The notes: generated by a model from the letters alone, not told the origin. 64,000 nucleotides of DNA from CAWCBG01 sp963793845 (GCA_963793845.1 CAWCBG010000002.1:310001-374000); one strand, 5' to 3'. Positions 24,411-32,882 are shown, counted from the first letter of the stretch. Made by a program: numbers and translations.

Positions 24411-25097
24411 TCAGTGGGCGAAGACCGATTTGAGCAGCCCCGGCAGGCCCGACGCCAGGCCATTCCACATGATCTGCACACCAATCGCCATCAGGATGAA
24501 CGCGGAGAGCCGCGTCATAATGGTCGTTCCCGACTTGCCCAGTATCTTCACCAGCCGGTCGGCATTTTCGTAACACAGCCATACCAGAACGCACAGCAGA
24601 AACATTCCCGCCAATGCTGCCAGAAAATGACGGGGGTAGCCGTGCTCAAACCCCGGACCCGCCTGATGCCTGAGGTGTGCGCCCAGCGTGATGGCGATGG
24701 AGATGCACCCCGGCCCGACTGTGATGGGCAGGGTGAGTGGATAGAAGGCATGTTGCAGTGCGTCCTCGAGGGTGTCCGATGCCTGCTCCTGCGAAGAAGC
24801 GGCGACCTGCTGATTGAGTAGCGTCCACCCGGTGGAGGCCAGGATCAGGCCACCTGTAATCTGGATGACCGGCAGACTGATGCCAAAAAAGGTCAGGATC
24901 AGGCTGCCGAACAGGAACGAACCGGCCAGCAGCGCGAATCCGTAAGCCGCGATCTTGCGCGCCAGCACCTTCTGCGCCGCTTGCGGATACTGCCGGGTCA
25001 GACTCAAAAAGATTGGCGCATCGCCGATGGGGTTCACCACCGGGAACAGCGCCACAAATGCAAATGCCAGTACTTTAAGAAAGTCTACGAGACCCAC
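24411..25097 (-). CDS. MarC family integral membrane protein
   Basis: About 228 residues with six hydrophobic helices. The FVALFPVVNPIGDAPIFLSLT N-terminus, the GGLILASTGWTLLN helix and ITVGPGCISIAI are typical of MarC/UPF0056 proteins, whose transport role is still unsettled (the early link to multiple antibiotic resistance was not upheld). I set the start at GTG 25097 because GGAG lies eight bases upstream; GTG codons at 25106 and 25145 are in frame. The 239 bases between this gene and the PDZ gene hold no feature that I can name. Confidence 0.88.
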   Translation of the reverse strand: MGLVDFLKVLAFAFVALFPVVNPIGDAPIFLSLTRQYPQAAQKVLARKIAAYGFALLAGSFLFGSLILTFFGISLPVIQITGGLILASTGWTLLNQQVAASSQEQASDTLEDALQHAFYPLTLPITVGPGCISIAITLGAHLRHQAGPGFEHGYPRHFLAALAGMFLLCVLVWLCYENADRLVKILGKSGTTIMTRLSAFILMAIGVQIMWNGLASGLPGLLKSVFAH

Positions 25098-25222
25098 GCG
25101 GTTCACTCCATCCCGGCGGTACTCAATTACGACCGGGCGCTCCACCCCTTTCCCACCTTGTGCGCAGTGTCAAGCGAACAAGCGGGAGAGTCGTCATCAT
25201 ACGTCGGCCGCACGCAAAGCGG

Positions 25223-25438
25223 TCACCTCTTGATATTGGCATTTCGATTCCGCTTCCGTTCCACGAACTCAATCACTCCATAGATCACCACGCAGACCCA
25301 GAAGTCCACGATCAGTCCGAGATCGATGCGGAAGGGATGGTGGCGTCCCGCCTCAGGCAAGTGGGGCAGCAGGAGAAAAAAGTAGAGCAGGTTGCCGAGG
25401 AGGATCGCGGCAAGTTGTTTGAGCAGCCGTCGGAGCAC
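25223..25438 (-). CDS. Small two-helix membrane protein, unknown function
   Basis: About 71 residues from GTG 25438 (VLRRLLKQLAAILLGNLLYFFLLLPHLPEAGRHHPF…). Two hydrophobic segments (~9-24, ~41-58: LGLIVDFWVCVVIYGVIEF) flank a short polar loop with HHPFRIDLG, and the C-terminus is strongly basic (ERKRNRNANIKR). The frame is open upstream to 25561, but that part is hydrophilic and not membrane-like, so the shorter start is preferred. It is followed on the same strand by marC. I have seen similar short proteins as uncharacterised entries in this phylum, but assign no role. Confidence 0.55.
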   Translation of the reverse strand: MLRRLLKQLAAILLGNLLYFFLLLPHLPEAGRHHPFRIDLGLIVDFWVCVVIYGVIEFVERKRNRNANIKR

Positions 25439-25739
25439 GCCTCTATTGGAACACCGAAAGAAGCAATCAGCTATCAGCTTTCGACGCGATGCTTGGTTCA
25501 GGTGCCACCCGGACATGTCGCTCTTCGCCATCTGCCATTCACCCGTAGGGATTGTCATCACGAGAAGGCTTCAGCCGAGAAGGGATCTGCTGTGCTGGGC
25601 TGTGGCGGCGCTGCCGGCGAAGAGCAGACCCCTCACTTCGCTCGTGATGATAATCCAAGCGAATGGCGAGAACGACAGTCGTGAGTCAACAACCGACAGC
25701 CGACAGCTGAGAACCGACGGCTTTCATTTACCATACCCT

Positions 25740-27896
25740 GTGCTCGATCTCGCGACTAACGTGCAGTTCGTCAAAGGCATCGGGCCGAAGTTTGCCCAGA
25801 TGCTGCAGGAGAAGGGCATCAGCACGGTCGAAGATCTGCTCTACTATTTGCCCTTCCGCTATGAAGACCGGCTGAATCCGCGCGGCATCGGCGAGCTGCG
25901 GCCAGGCGAGATGGCCAGCGTGATCGCCGAGGTGCGCACCTCGGGCCTGTTCCGCACGCGGCGCATGCCGATCTTCGAGATGACGGTAGGCCAGGGACGC
26001 GACACCATCAAGTGCATCTGGTTCAATGCCACCTATCTTCAGGATAAATTTCCCGCCGGGACGCTGGTCGCCTTGTACGGCAAGGTCGAGGAGAACTCGC
26101 GCGGCGGGCGGCACCGTTTCGAAATTCTGCAACCGCAGGTCGAGATCCTGCACAATCCGCTGGAAGCGGGCGCGAACGGCAACGAGGATGAGCGCAAATG
26201 GCAATCGCTGGAAGTCGGACGCATCGTGCCCATCTACGAAGCGGCCGGCAAGGGACGGCTCACCACACGCTGGTTCCGGCGAGTCGTGCACGCGATGCTG
26301 GAGAATTTAGACGCCGAAATTCCCGACGCGATACCGCCGGTGGTGCGCGGACGCATGGGGCTGATCGACCGCAAGAGCGCATTCTGGCAGGCGCACTGGC
26401 CGGAAGTGGGCGAGAGCCTGGCCAACCTGCAGTCGGCGCGCACCCCGGCGCACATCCGGCTGATCTTCGAGGAGCTCTTCTTCCTCGAACTTGGGCTCGA
26501 ATTGAAGCGGCGCAAGATGCGCGCCCAGAGCGGCGTCTCGTTCCAGATCAACGATGAGGTGCGTGCGGCGGTGAAGCGCATTCTGCCCTTCCACCCCACC
26601 GCCGCGCAAAAACGCGTCCTCAAGGAGATCGTCGAGGACATGGCGCAGCCCGCGCCCATGCGGCGGCTGCTGCAAGGCGATGTCGGCTCGGGGAAAACCA
26701 TCGTTGCGTTCGAGGCAGCGGTGATCGCGATCGAGAATGGGTACCAGGCGGCGCTGATGGCGCCGACCGAAATTCTTGCCACGCAGCACTACCTCTCGGC
26801 GCGACGAATTCTTGAGCCGCTCGGCTATCGGGTCGTGCTGCTGACCGGCTCGCAGGAGCAAGGCCGCAAGAAGCTGACGCGTCACCATATCGCGCAAGGC
26901 AATGCGCAGCTGGTGATCGGCACGCACGCGCTTATCCAGGAGACGGTTGAGTTCGACAAACTGGGGCTGGTGATCGTCGACGAGCAGCACCGCTTCGGCG
27001 TGCTGCAACGCTTCCGCCTGATGAAGAAGACAAACGAAGCCGAGCCCGATGTCCTGGTGATGACCGCAACGCCGATCCCGCGTACGCTGGCGCTCACGCT
27101 GTACGGCGACCTCGACACCAGCGTGCTCGACGAGCTGCCGCCGGGACGAACGCCCATCACCACGCGACGGGTTAGCGACGATCGCTCCTCCGAGGTATGG
27201 GACTTCGTGCGCAAGCAAGTTGCTGCCGGGCGGCAGGCCTACATCGTGTATCCGGTGATCGAAGAGGGCGCGATGGAAGGCGAGCTGAAGGCCGCCATCA
27301 AGATGCACGATCATCTGCGCTCGCGCGAATTTCCCAGCCTGCACGTGGGCCTTCTGCACGGACGCATGAGCGCCGACGAGAAGGACATCGCCATGGCGCA
27401 GTTTCAAAGGGGCGAAATTCAGGTGCTGGTGTCGACCACGGTGATCGAGGTCGGCGTGGATGTGCCCAACGCGAACCTCATGGTCATCGAGCATGCTGAG
27501 CGTTTCGGACTTTCGCAACTCCATCAGTTGCGCGGACGTATCGGACGAGGCAGCGCCAAGTCGTATTGCGTGCTGATGACCGGCGGCAAGGTGTCGATCG
27601 AGGCCGAGCAGCGACTGGAGGCCTTGGTGCGCACCCAGAACGGCTTCGAGATCGCCGAGCTGGATTTGCAGCAGCGCGGGCCCGGCGAGTTCTTCGGCAC
27701 GCGCCAGGCGGGCATGCCGAACTTCCGCGTGGCCAACCTGCTGCGCGATCGCGAGCTGCTGGAAGCGGCGCGCAATGAAGCGCGCTTCGTGATGGCCGGG
27801 CCCTCCGCCGATCTGGCCAAAGAGGAGATAGCGCGCGCCGTACAGCATCTGCGCAGCCACTGGAACCGTCGGTATGGGCTGGTGGAAGTGGCGTGA
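25740..27896 (+). CDS. recG: ATP-dependent DNA helicase RecG
   Basis: RecG remodels stalled forks and branched DNA. The protein has 718 residues from GTG 25740 (MLDLATNVQFVKGIGPKFAQMLQEKG, the expected helix-hairpin-helix start). The wedge/OB domain follows (~55-160), then helicase motifs: I GDVGSGKT, Ia MAPTEILATQH, II VDEQHRFGV, III MTATPIPRTLALT, and the C-terminal domain with STTVIEVGVDVPNA and QLRGRIGRG. The open frame upstream to 25392 is not conserved and includes a GACAGCCGACAGCTGAGAAC repeat, so the GTG is favoured even though no ribosome site is seen. Confidence 0.96.
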   Translation: MLDLATNVQFVKGIGPKFAQMLQEKGISTVEDLLYYLPFRYEDRLNPRGIGELRPGEMASVIAEVRTSGLFRTRRMPIFEMTVGQGRDTIKCIWFNATYLQDKFPAGTLVALYGKVEENSRGGRHRFEILQPQVEILHNPLEAGANGNEDERKWQSLEVGRIVPIYEAAGKGRLTTRWFRRVVHAMLENLDAEIPDAIPPVVRGRMGLIDRKSAFWQAHWPEVGESLANLQSARTPAHIRLIFEELFFLELGLELKRRKMRAQSGVSFQINDEVRAAVKRILPFHPTAAQKRVLKEIVEDMAQPAPMRRLLQGDVGSGKTIVAFEAAVIAIENGYQAALMAPTEILATQHYLSARRILEPLGYRVVLLTGSQEQGRKKLTRHHIAQGNAQLVIGTHALIQETVEFDKLGLVIVDEQHRFGVLQRFRLMKKTNEAEPDVLVMTATPIPRTLALTLYGDLDTSVLDELPPGRTPITTRRVSDDRSSEVWDFVRKQVAAGRQAYIVYPVIEEGAMEGELKAAIKMHDHLRSREFPSLHVGLLHGRMSADEKDIAMAQFQRGEIQVLVSTTVIEVGVDVPNANLMVIEHAERFGLSQLHQLRGRIGRGSAKSYCVLMTGGKVSIEAEQRLEALVRTQNGFEIAELDLQQRGPGEFFGTRQAGMPNFRVANLLRDRELLEAARNEARFVMAGPSADLAKEEIARAVQHLRSHWNRRYGLVEVA

Positions 27897-27990
27897 GGAC
27901 GAAAGTGGTTCCTCCCGGGATATTTGTTCTCGGCTTTTCGGGTATTCTTATGGTCTAATGCTTGCAGTTCGCGGCAGTGGGAGAATGAAA

Positions 27991-28194
27991 ATGTCGTTCG
28001 AAGATGCCCTCAACCTTGCCACAAGGGATGAGTCTTTCAAAGCAACCATCTATGCAATGAATACCTTGTTAATCAACAAGGGCATCTACACGCGTGAGGA
28101 GTTCGAAGGACTTTTTGTGGAATGGGTGTCGAAAGAGCAACGCCGGCAACGAGCGGTAGACGATCCACAGAGCGTCGTTACGTGCTCCGCTTAG
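27991..28194 (+). CDS. Small hypothetical protein
   Basis: About 67 residues (MSFEDALNLATRDESFKATIYAMNTLLINKGIYTREEFEGLFVEWVSKEQRRQR…). The GGGAG at 27979-27983 lies seven bases before ATG 27991, which favours it over ATG 27985. The protein is helical and charged with no membrane segment; the 'YTREEFEGLFVEWVSKE' helix looks conserved in character but I know no family. Its 3' end overlaps the converging small Cys-rich gene by 17 bases. Confidence 0.6.
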   Translation: MSFEDALNLATRDESFKATIYAMNTLLINKGIYTREEFEGLFVEWVSKEQRRQRAVDDPQSVVTCSA

Positions 28195-28324
28195 ACTGAT
28201 ACGCTGGGTGTTCACAATTGGGCTTGCGTCCGCAGTGGATTCCGATGTCGCAGGCCTTACATTCGCAGTCGCAACGTGGAGCAGGCTTGAGGTCACGTTT
28301 CGGCCTCTTAGATTTGGCGGTCAT
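28178..28324 (-). CDS. Small cysteine-rich protein (48 residues)
   Basis: A 48-residue basic protein with six cysteines: C18-x-C20-x-C22-x2-C25-x5-C31-x5-C37, followed by His39 (RCDCECKACDIGIHCGRKP). The spacing suggests one or two zinc or iron-sulphur sites. AAGGA lies four to five bases before ATG 28324, a good ribosome site. It converges with and overlaps the preceding plus-strand gene by 17 bases. No family is recognised; a metal-binding small protein is the safest description. Confidence 0.55.
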   Translation of the reverse strand: MTAKSKRPKRDLKPAPRCDCECKACDIGIHCGRKPNCEHPAYQSKRST

Positions 28325-28551
28325 CTGTTCCTTTCGCGAAAGAGGATTTACTCGACTTGCCAGCCCTGCATTTGCAGCCCTGCATTTGCAACCCTCTTCG
28401 TGCAATTAGGACTAAACTAAAGCATATCTAGGAATTTAACAGCAGTTTGTCCGGAATTGAATGTGGAATTGCTGTGGGAATCTTTGGATTGTTGTGCATT
28501 CGCGTGCAAATGAAAAGCGAAGGCACATTTGGTGGGCCACTTTTCGCCCAG

Positions 28552-29967
28552 ATGAGCACCACAACCAAATCCGACCTCTTTCGTCTGCTGCCATCGATCG
28601 ACGAGCTGATGCGCAGCGATGCCTTGCAGGAGCTGGCCGCGCGCGAAGGGCGGCCCGTCACGCTGGAAGCGGCGCGCCTCACACTGCTCGAGCTTCGTAG
28701 CGCCATCGGCGCGGGCGTGGTCGATGAAGATCAGCTCAAAGGCGCGCTGGGCGATCTGCCCTCGGCGGTCGAACGCCAGATCCGGCAATCGCTGGCGGCT
28801 TCGTTGCGCCCGGTCATCAACGCTACCGGTGTCATTCTGCATACCAATCTCGGGCGGGCACCACTGAGCGCCGCGGCGCTGGAACATGCTGCCCGCATCT
28901 CGCAAAGTTATTCCAATCTCGAGTTCGATCTCTCCACCGGCGAGCGCGGCAAGCGTGACGTACATGTTGACCGGCTGTTCGCAAAATTGCTCGGCACCGC
29001 GGAGCGCGAGGTGTCGACCATCGTCGTCAACAACAACGCCGCTGCCGTGCTTTTGTGCCTGAATGCGCTGGCGGAGGGCGGTGAGGTGATCGTCTCGCGC
29101 GGCGAGCTGGTCGAAATTGGCGGCTCGTTCCGCATTCCCGACGTGATGTCGAAGTCAGGCGCCGTGCTACGCGAGGTGGGCACGACGAATCGCACGCGGC
29201 TGTCGGATTACGAGAGTGGCCTCAACGAAAAAACAAAATTGCTTTTGCGCGTGCATCGCTCGAACTTCCAGATTGTCGGCTTCACCGAGCAGCCCTCGCT
29301 GGAAGAACTGGTCGCGCTGGGCCGCCGGTACAACCTGCCGGTGATGGAAGATCTGGGCAGCGGGGCGCTGTTCGATCTGCGAGCTGTTGGCATCGAAGGC
29401 GAGCCCCGGATTGCCGATAGCCTGCGCGCGGGTGTCGATGTCGTGACCTACAGTGGCGACAAGCTGCTGGGCGGTCCACAGGCGGGCATGATCAGCGGCG
29501 ATCCGGCGACAGTTGCAAAGATTCGCAAGAATCCGCTGTTCCGCGCGCTGCGGGTGGATAAGATAATCTACGCCGCCCTGGAAGCCACGCTGCTGGCGTA
29601 TATCCGCGAGGAGTACGATGCGCTGCCTGCGCTGCGCATGATGCGTCTCACCGACGAGACGCTGGTGCATCGCGCCCGCCAGTTGGCCGAGCAGCTGCGG
29701 GAAGAGTGTCCCGACTTGCAAGTCGAAGTAATCGAATCGCGTTCCGTGATTGGCGGGGGATCGGCTCCAGGAGCGACACTGCCGAGCCGCGTCGTCGCTC
29801 TGCAGTCGGAACAGATAAATGCCGACACGCTCCTCGAACGGCTGCGCGCGTGGGAGACGCCGATTGTCGCCCGCGTCGAAGATGGGCGGGTGCTGCTCGA
29901 CCTGCGGACCATTGAGCCGCAACAGGAAGCCGTCGTGGTCGCGGCGCTGAAACGCATCTGCCCGTAG
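28552..29967 (+). CDS. selA: L-seryl-tRNA(Sec) selenium transferase
   Basis: SelA is a homodecameric PLP enzyme that converts Ser-tRNA(Sec) to Sec-tRNA(Sec) using selenophosphate. The ~471-residue length is normal. Recognisable parts: N-terminal helical domain (LFRLLPSIDELMRS), the VINATGVILHTNLGRAPLS motif, the glycine-rich VVNNNAAAVLLCLNALA, SRGELVEIGGSFRIPDVM, and the PLP-lysine motif TYSGDKLLGGPQAG. The start at ATG 28552 is chosen for conservation; ATG 28510 is in frame. A selenocysteine tRNA gene lies 3.9 kb downstream, across the island. selB and selD are not in the window. The DUF488 gene starts immediately after its stop. Confidence 0.96.
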   Translation: MSTTTKSDLFRLLPSIDELMRSDALQELAAREGRPVTLEAARLTLLELRSAIGAGVVDEDQLKGALGDLPSAVERQIRQSLAASLRPVINATGVILHTNLGRAPLSAAALEHAARISQSYSNLEFDLSTGERGKRDVHVDRLFAKLLGTAEREVSTIVVNNNAAAVLLCLNALAEGGEVIVSRGELVEIGGSFRIPDVMSKSGAVLREVGTTNRTRLSDYESGLNEKTKLLLRVHRSNFQIVGFTEQPSLEELVALGRRYNLPVMEDLGSGALFDLRAVGIEGEPRIADSLRAGVDVVTYSGDKLLGGPQAGMISGDPATVAKIRKNPLFRALRVDKIIYAALEATLLAYIREEYDALPALRMMRLTDETLVHRARQLAEQLREECPDLQVEVIESRSVIGGGSAPGATLPSRVVALQSEQINADTLLERLRAWETPIVARVEDGRVLLDLRTIEPQQEAVVVAALKRICP

Positions 29968-30702
29968 ATGGAAGCCCACTCGGCAACGATCTACACCATC
30001 GGACACTCCACCCGCAGCCTGGATGAATTGGTCGCGGCGCTACAGGCCAACGGTATCCGCACACTGGTAGATATTCGGGCGTTCCCCATGTCGCGCCGCC
30101 TGCCGCACTTCAATCGCGAATCGCTGGAGCAGGAGCTGCCGAAGCACGGCATCGCTTACGCGTGGATGAAAGAGCTGGGTGGCCGCAGGAAGAAGCTTCG
30201 TAACGATTCGCCGAACACCGGCTTACGTAACGATTCGTTTCGCAACTATGCGGATTACATGCTGACGGAAGAGTTTGCAACAGCGATCGACAAGCTGGTT
30301 GAGATTGCGGATCCCACACTGTCCGCAAGAGCAGCGGACGAGGATGGGGCACCCGCAGTCCATCAGGATAAGCGCGCGGCAGGTCCCTCGGCTGCGCCCG
30401 GGACGACACTCCGTGAAATGAGTGACGCAAGTTCGCTCCCGATTAAAACGCGTGAAGCAAGTGACGCCGCTACGCTTGGGATCACACCTGAAGATAAGGA
30501 TGCGGGTAACACCGCCATCATGTGTGCCGAACGGATGTACTTCCAATGTCACCGCATGCTGGTTAGCGACTACCTCACCGCGCACGGACATACGGTATTG
30601 CACATCGACGACGACAGGCGGCCGGTCCGCCAGCACAAGCTGATGGCGGAAGCGCGCATCATGGATGGGAAGGTGTTTTACAACGCACAGCAGTTATTCT
30701 GA
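29968..30702 (+). CDS. DUF488 family protein with ~65-residue in-frame insertion
   Basis: A 244-residue DUF488 protein (IYTIGHSTRSLDELVAAL … LVDIRAFPMSRRLPHFNRESL … ELGGRRKK … FRNYADYM … NTAIMCAERMYFQCHRMLVSDYL … VLHI). DUF488 proteins are usually ~150-180 residues; the excess is residues ~116-180 (nt ~30313-30507), Ala/Asp/Thr-rich and unlike the family. It sits between helix DKLVEIAD and strand NTAIMCAE. The insert DNA contains GGATGGGGCACCC and TCCCTCGGCTGCGCCCGGGA, strings typical of the dispersed intergenic repeats here. Starts at ATG directly after the selA stop, so co-transcribed. The function of DUF488 is unproven. Confidence 0.88.
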   Translation: MEAHSATIYTIGHSTRSLDELVAALQANGIRTLVDIRAFPMSRRLPHFNRESLEQELPKHGIAYAWMKELGGRRKKLRNDSPNTGLRNDSFRNYADYMLTEEFATAIDKLVEIADPTLSARAADEDGAPAVHQDKRAAGPSAAPGTTLREMSDASSLPIKTREASDAATLGITPEDKDAGNTAIMCAERMYFQCHRMLVSDYLTAHGHTVLHIDDDRRPVRQHKLMAEARIMDGKVFYNAQQLF

Positions 30703-30872
30703 AGGTGCGAGGTCGCATCTCACCCGCGTCGGTGCGCCGCATTTATCCATTTTTGTCGTGATCACGGGCAAACCTTCCCCAACCGAGAGAATTGTCTTTC
30801 GAGGAACAAATCTTATGATGCGGAAATCTTCGCATTTCTTCACACGAAGCTGGTTCACAAATCATTCAAAAG

Positions 30873-30900
30873 AGTTGGCGGAAGCGTGTGCGAGTCGAAC
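30873..30900 (-). repeat. Distal att-like copy of the tRNA-Sec 3' end
   Basis: Perfect 28-bp copy of 33861-33888. On the minus strand it reads GTTCGACTCGCACACGCTTC then CGCCAACT, i.e. T-loop, 3' acceptor strand and CCA. No 5' half of a tRNA accompanies it. Confidence 0.85.
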
Positions 30901-31010
30901 TTGAGGCGCTCAACCGGCGTGAGCGAAGCGGGAGCCGGTTGCCGAAATCCTGAGCGAGGCAAAGCCGAGTCGAAGGAGCGAGATTGCCCCGACCAAGCCG
31001 ATGAACGAAG

Positions 31011-31037
31011 GTTGCGGAAGCGTGTACGAGTCGAACG
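31011..31037 (-). repeat. Imperfect third copy of the tRNA-Sec 3' end
   Basis: GTTGCGGAAGCGTGTACGAG then TCGAACGC. Compared with the tRNA gene it lacks one G and has one G-to-A change. It extends two bases further into the T-arm than the distal copy does, so it probably records a separate, older integration event. Confidence 0.7.
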
Positions 31038-31110
31038 CCGGCCCCTTGCGACCTGCATCAAAGTAAGGGAAATAGCAGAGTAAGTACGATTGTCAACGTA
31101 AGGATAGACA

Positions 31111-31324
31111 ATGTTGCATTCCACCGTGACCAGTAAGGGGCAAACCGACGATCCCCGAAAAGATACGCAAGGCTTTGCGAATCAGGCCGGGCGACAAGCT
31201 TGAGTACGCGGTAGAAGGAGACTATGCCACCATTCGCGTGCATCCCGGCATTCGGTCGCTCAAGGGGATGCTCGCCAGCAAGAAGGGGAAGGCCAAGGCA
31301 GCCGGCAAACTCTCCGACGCTTGA
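31111..31324 (+). pseudogene. AbrB/MazE-type (SpoVT-AbrB) antitoxin, frameshifted relic
   Basis: ATG 31111, with AGGA six bases upstream, opens MLHSTVTSKGQT, the hallmark start of an AbrB-fold swapped-hairpin DNA-binding antitoxin. One extra C at 31145-31146 breaks the frame, and the original frame ends at TGA 31201-31203. After a +1 shift the expected sequence resumes: TIPEKIRKALRIRPGDKLEY, AVEGDYATIRVHPGIRSLKG, MLASKKGKAKAAGKLSDA, ending at TGA 31322-31324. No VapC/PIN partner follows, so the module is a solitary remnant or the toxin was lost. A sequencing indel is possible. Confidence 0.8.
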
Positions 31325-31379
31325 AGCGTGTGCAATCCGGTAAAGAACGAAGGCGCAACCGGACATCTTGGACGATGAT

Positions 31380-32027
31380 CTAGCGCGGGCGTGGAGGAAT
31401 GGCCGATGGTCGAGACGCTGAGCGGGACGGAGTAGAAAAAGAATTGATAACGTATATCTCTCCCGACTTTCCGTTGTTATCTTGCACAACCCAAGTGACC
31501 TTGTAGAACGTCTCTCCGTAGATGCGCTTTCGGGCCAGCTCCGTTCTTAGCGTTAGGCTGGCGACACTCCCACCGCAGTCTTTCGCTGACACGACAAGCG
31601 GGCAGTTTTCTACGATCTTGACGTAAAGATGAAGAAAATGAGGCCAGCCATCAGGATCTGTGTGGTCTAAGGAAGGCAAATTGTTATCTTTCGAGAAACG
31701 TTCCAGCTCTTTCGCGAAAAATCTCATCTTTGAGATTCCTTCCACTTCCGTTCGCAACGGAAGCGGAAGGTCGTGCAACTCAACGCCCGTCTTCAAGTGC
31801 ACGTTGGCAGCATCAAAGTAGCGCAAGATGCTCTGAGCAGTAGGGCCTTGCAGTTTCGTATGAACGGCCCAATCACAGTGAAACGCAAGATATTTGTAAG
31901 TAGACTTCGCACCCTGGTGTTCTAGGACCTTGCGCAATTCCACCACAAAGTGCATCGCTTGGCTTTCGCTATTGATGCCCTCCGTCAATAACTCGTTAAG
32001 TTTCCAAATGATTTCCCGTTCCGTCAT
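31380..32027 (-). CDS. Island gene C: unknown 215-residue protein
   Basis: Third gene of the island operon. The product begins MTEREIIWKLNELLTEGINS. It is mainly helical in its first 120 residues (QAMHFVVELRKVLEHQGAKSTYKY … ILRYFDAANVHLKTGVELHD … MRFFAKELERFSKDNNLP) and more strand-rich at the end (YGETFYKVTWVVQDNNGKSGEIYVINSF), finishing in a basic Ser/Pro/Arg tail. GAGGA five bases before ATG 32027 is a good ribosome site. It starts 7 bases after the DUF4238 stop. No family is recognised. The base composition differs from the flanking GC-rich genes, in keeping with transfer. Confidence 0.7.
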   Translation of the reverse strand: MTEREIIWKLNELLTEGINSESQAMHFVVELRKVLEHQGAKSTYKYLAFHCDWAVHTKLQGPTAQSILRYFDAANVHLKTGVELHDLPLPLRTEVEGISKMRFFAKELERFSKDNNLPSLDHTDPDGWPHFLHLYVKIVENCPLVVSAKDCGGSVASLTLRTELARKRIYGETFYKVTWVVQDNNGKSGEIYVINSFSTPSRSASRPSAIPPRPR

Positions 32028-32034
32028 GAAGTCC

Positions 32035-32882
32035 TCAAAAGACCACCGGAGACGCTACGAACCTTGCGGCGTATTGCTTCTGTTTGGCGCGCAGAGTGGC
32101 GATGTCTGGCGGGAGCGCGCGGTCGTACGCTTTATCAAACCGGCAGCCGCTACCGAAAACGAACGCCTGCCAGCACAGAGGGAAGAAAACCACCGTGTCC
32201 GGGTGAAGGAGCATATCATCTGACATCCTTCCTTGTGGGTCACTGGATTGGAATGAGCCTTCCACAAAAATAGCTTGGTCCGTCGTGCAGAAACCCTCGC
32301 CCTCTGCATTTGTGTAGCGCAAGCACCAATCAAGTTTCGTCGCCCAACCCTGCCCGCTTTTCACTTGCTGCAACATCTTGGAGACGGCGAGATTCCTAAC
32401 TGCCTGCTCCGGTAACGGCCTCATTTCGAGTGAGTCTAACGTGATTGTGCGGTCATCGCCAACGGCAAGGACTGTTGCGCCGCGAAGACTTTGCGCCTCG
32501 AATTCAAAGTGTTGCATCCCGAGCGGGGACCTTGCCGGGAGCATCTCCATAAACTCACACAAGAACTGCTTGTGTTCCTGCCAATTAGCAAAGTTGTTAG
32601 CTGCCATCTCGCTACGGCGCAAGGGGAATTCGCGCTCAAGGCGAGCGAAGGCAGAATCTGGACTCGTTAAGCCTGAGCGTCCACACCGGCGGCAAAATCG
32701 TAAAACCCTTTGTCGTAGCCAATCTCTGCAGTACTTACTTCGGCCCACTCCTGAGTTTCTTTGAAGAAACAATGCAGCGGTTTTTCCCGAGAAGCGCGGG
32801 ATAGGGCGATGAACCCACGTAAGTATCCTTGCGGCAGCCAATGATCTTTCCGGTTTCGTAGTTGTTGGATTCGTGAGGCCAC
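32035..32882 (-). pseudogene. Island gene B: DUF4238 family protein, split by a frameshift
   Basis: From GTG 32882 the frame reads MASRIQQLRNRKDHWLPQGYL; the N-terminal HWLPQGYLRGF is the DUF4238 signature (usually H-x-[VL]-P-x-x-YL). That frame stops at 32667. The rest continues in the -1 frame from about 32670 to 32035 (…RLEREFPLRRSEMAANNFANWQEHKQFLCEFMEMLPAR … DTVVFFPLCWQAFVFGSGC…), giving ~280 residues in total, near the family's size. The break lies at GACGCTCAGGCTTAACG. DUF4238 has no settled function. Three bases separate it from gene A. Whether the split is real or a sequencing error cannot be told. Confidence 0.7.

Larger units (their letters stand above)
30703..31110. other. Gap with tRNA-Sec-derived repeats and dispersed repeats
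   Basis: Between DUF488 and the AbrB relic there is no intact gene. The stretch holds a weak hairpin ATGCG…CGCAT with a TTTCTTC tail (about 30820-30845), the 28-bp tRNA-Sec 3' copy (30873-30900), a dispersed repeat reading on the minus strand TCCTTCGACTC…GCTCAGGAT (about 30940-30985), and a second, imperfect tRNA-Sec 3' copy (31011-31037). Confidence 0.6.

Noticed and set aside
24274..24594. 106-residue minus-strand open frame downstream of marC
   Set aside because: Half of it overlaps marC in another frame; no ribosome site or conserved pattern.
26307..27860. 517-residue minus-strand open frame antisense to recG
   Set aside because: It is a GC-rich shadow of recG; its translation is low in hydrophobic pattern, with no family resemblance, while recG has every helicase motif.
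30873..30975. A second complete tRNA-Sec gene at the distal att copy
   Set aside because: Only the 3' end is present; no matching 5' acceptor strand (ACGCTTCC or CGCTTCC on the plus strand) or anticodon arm follows.
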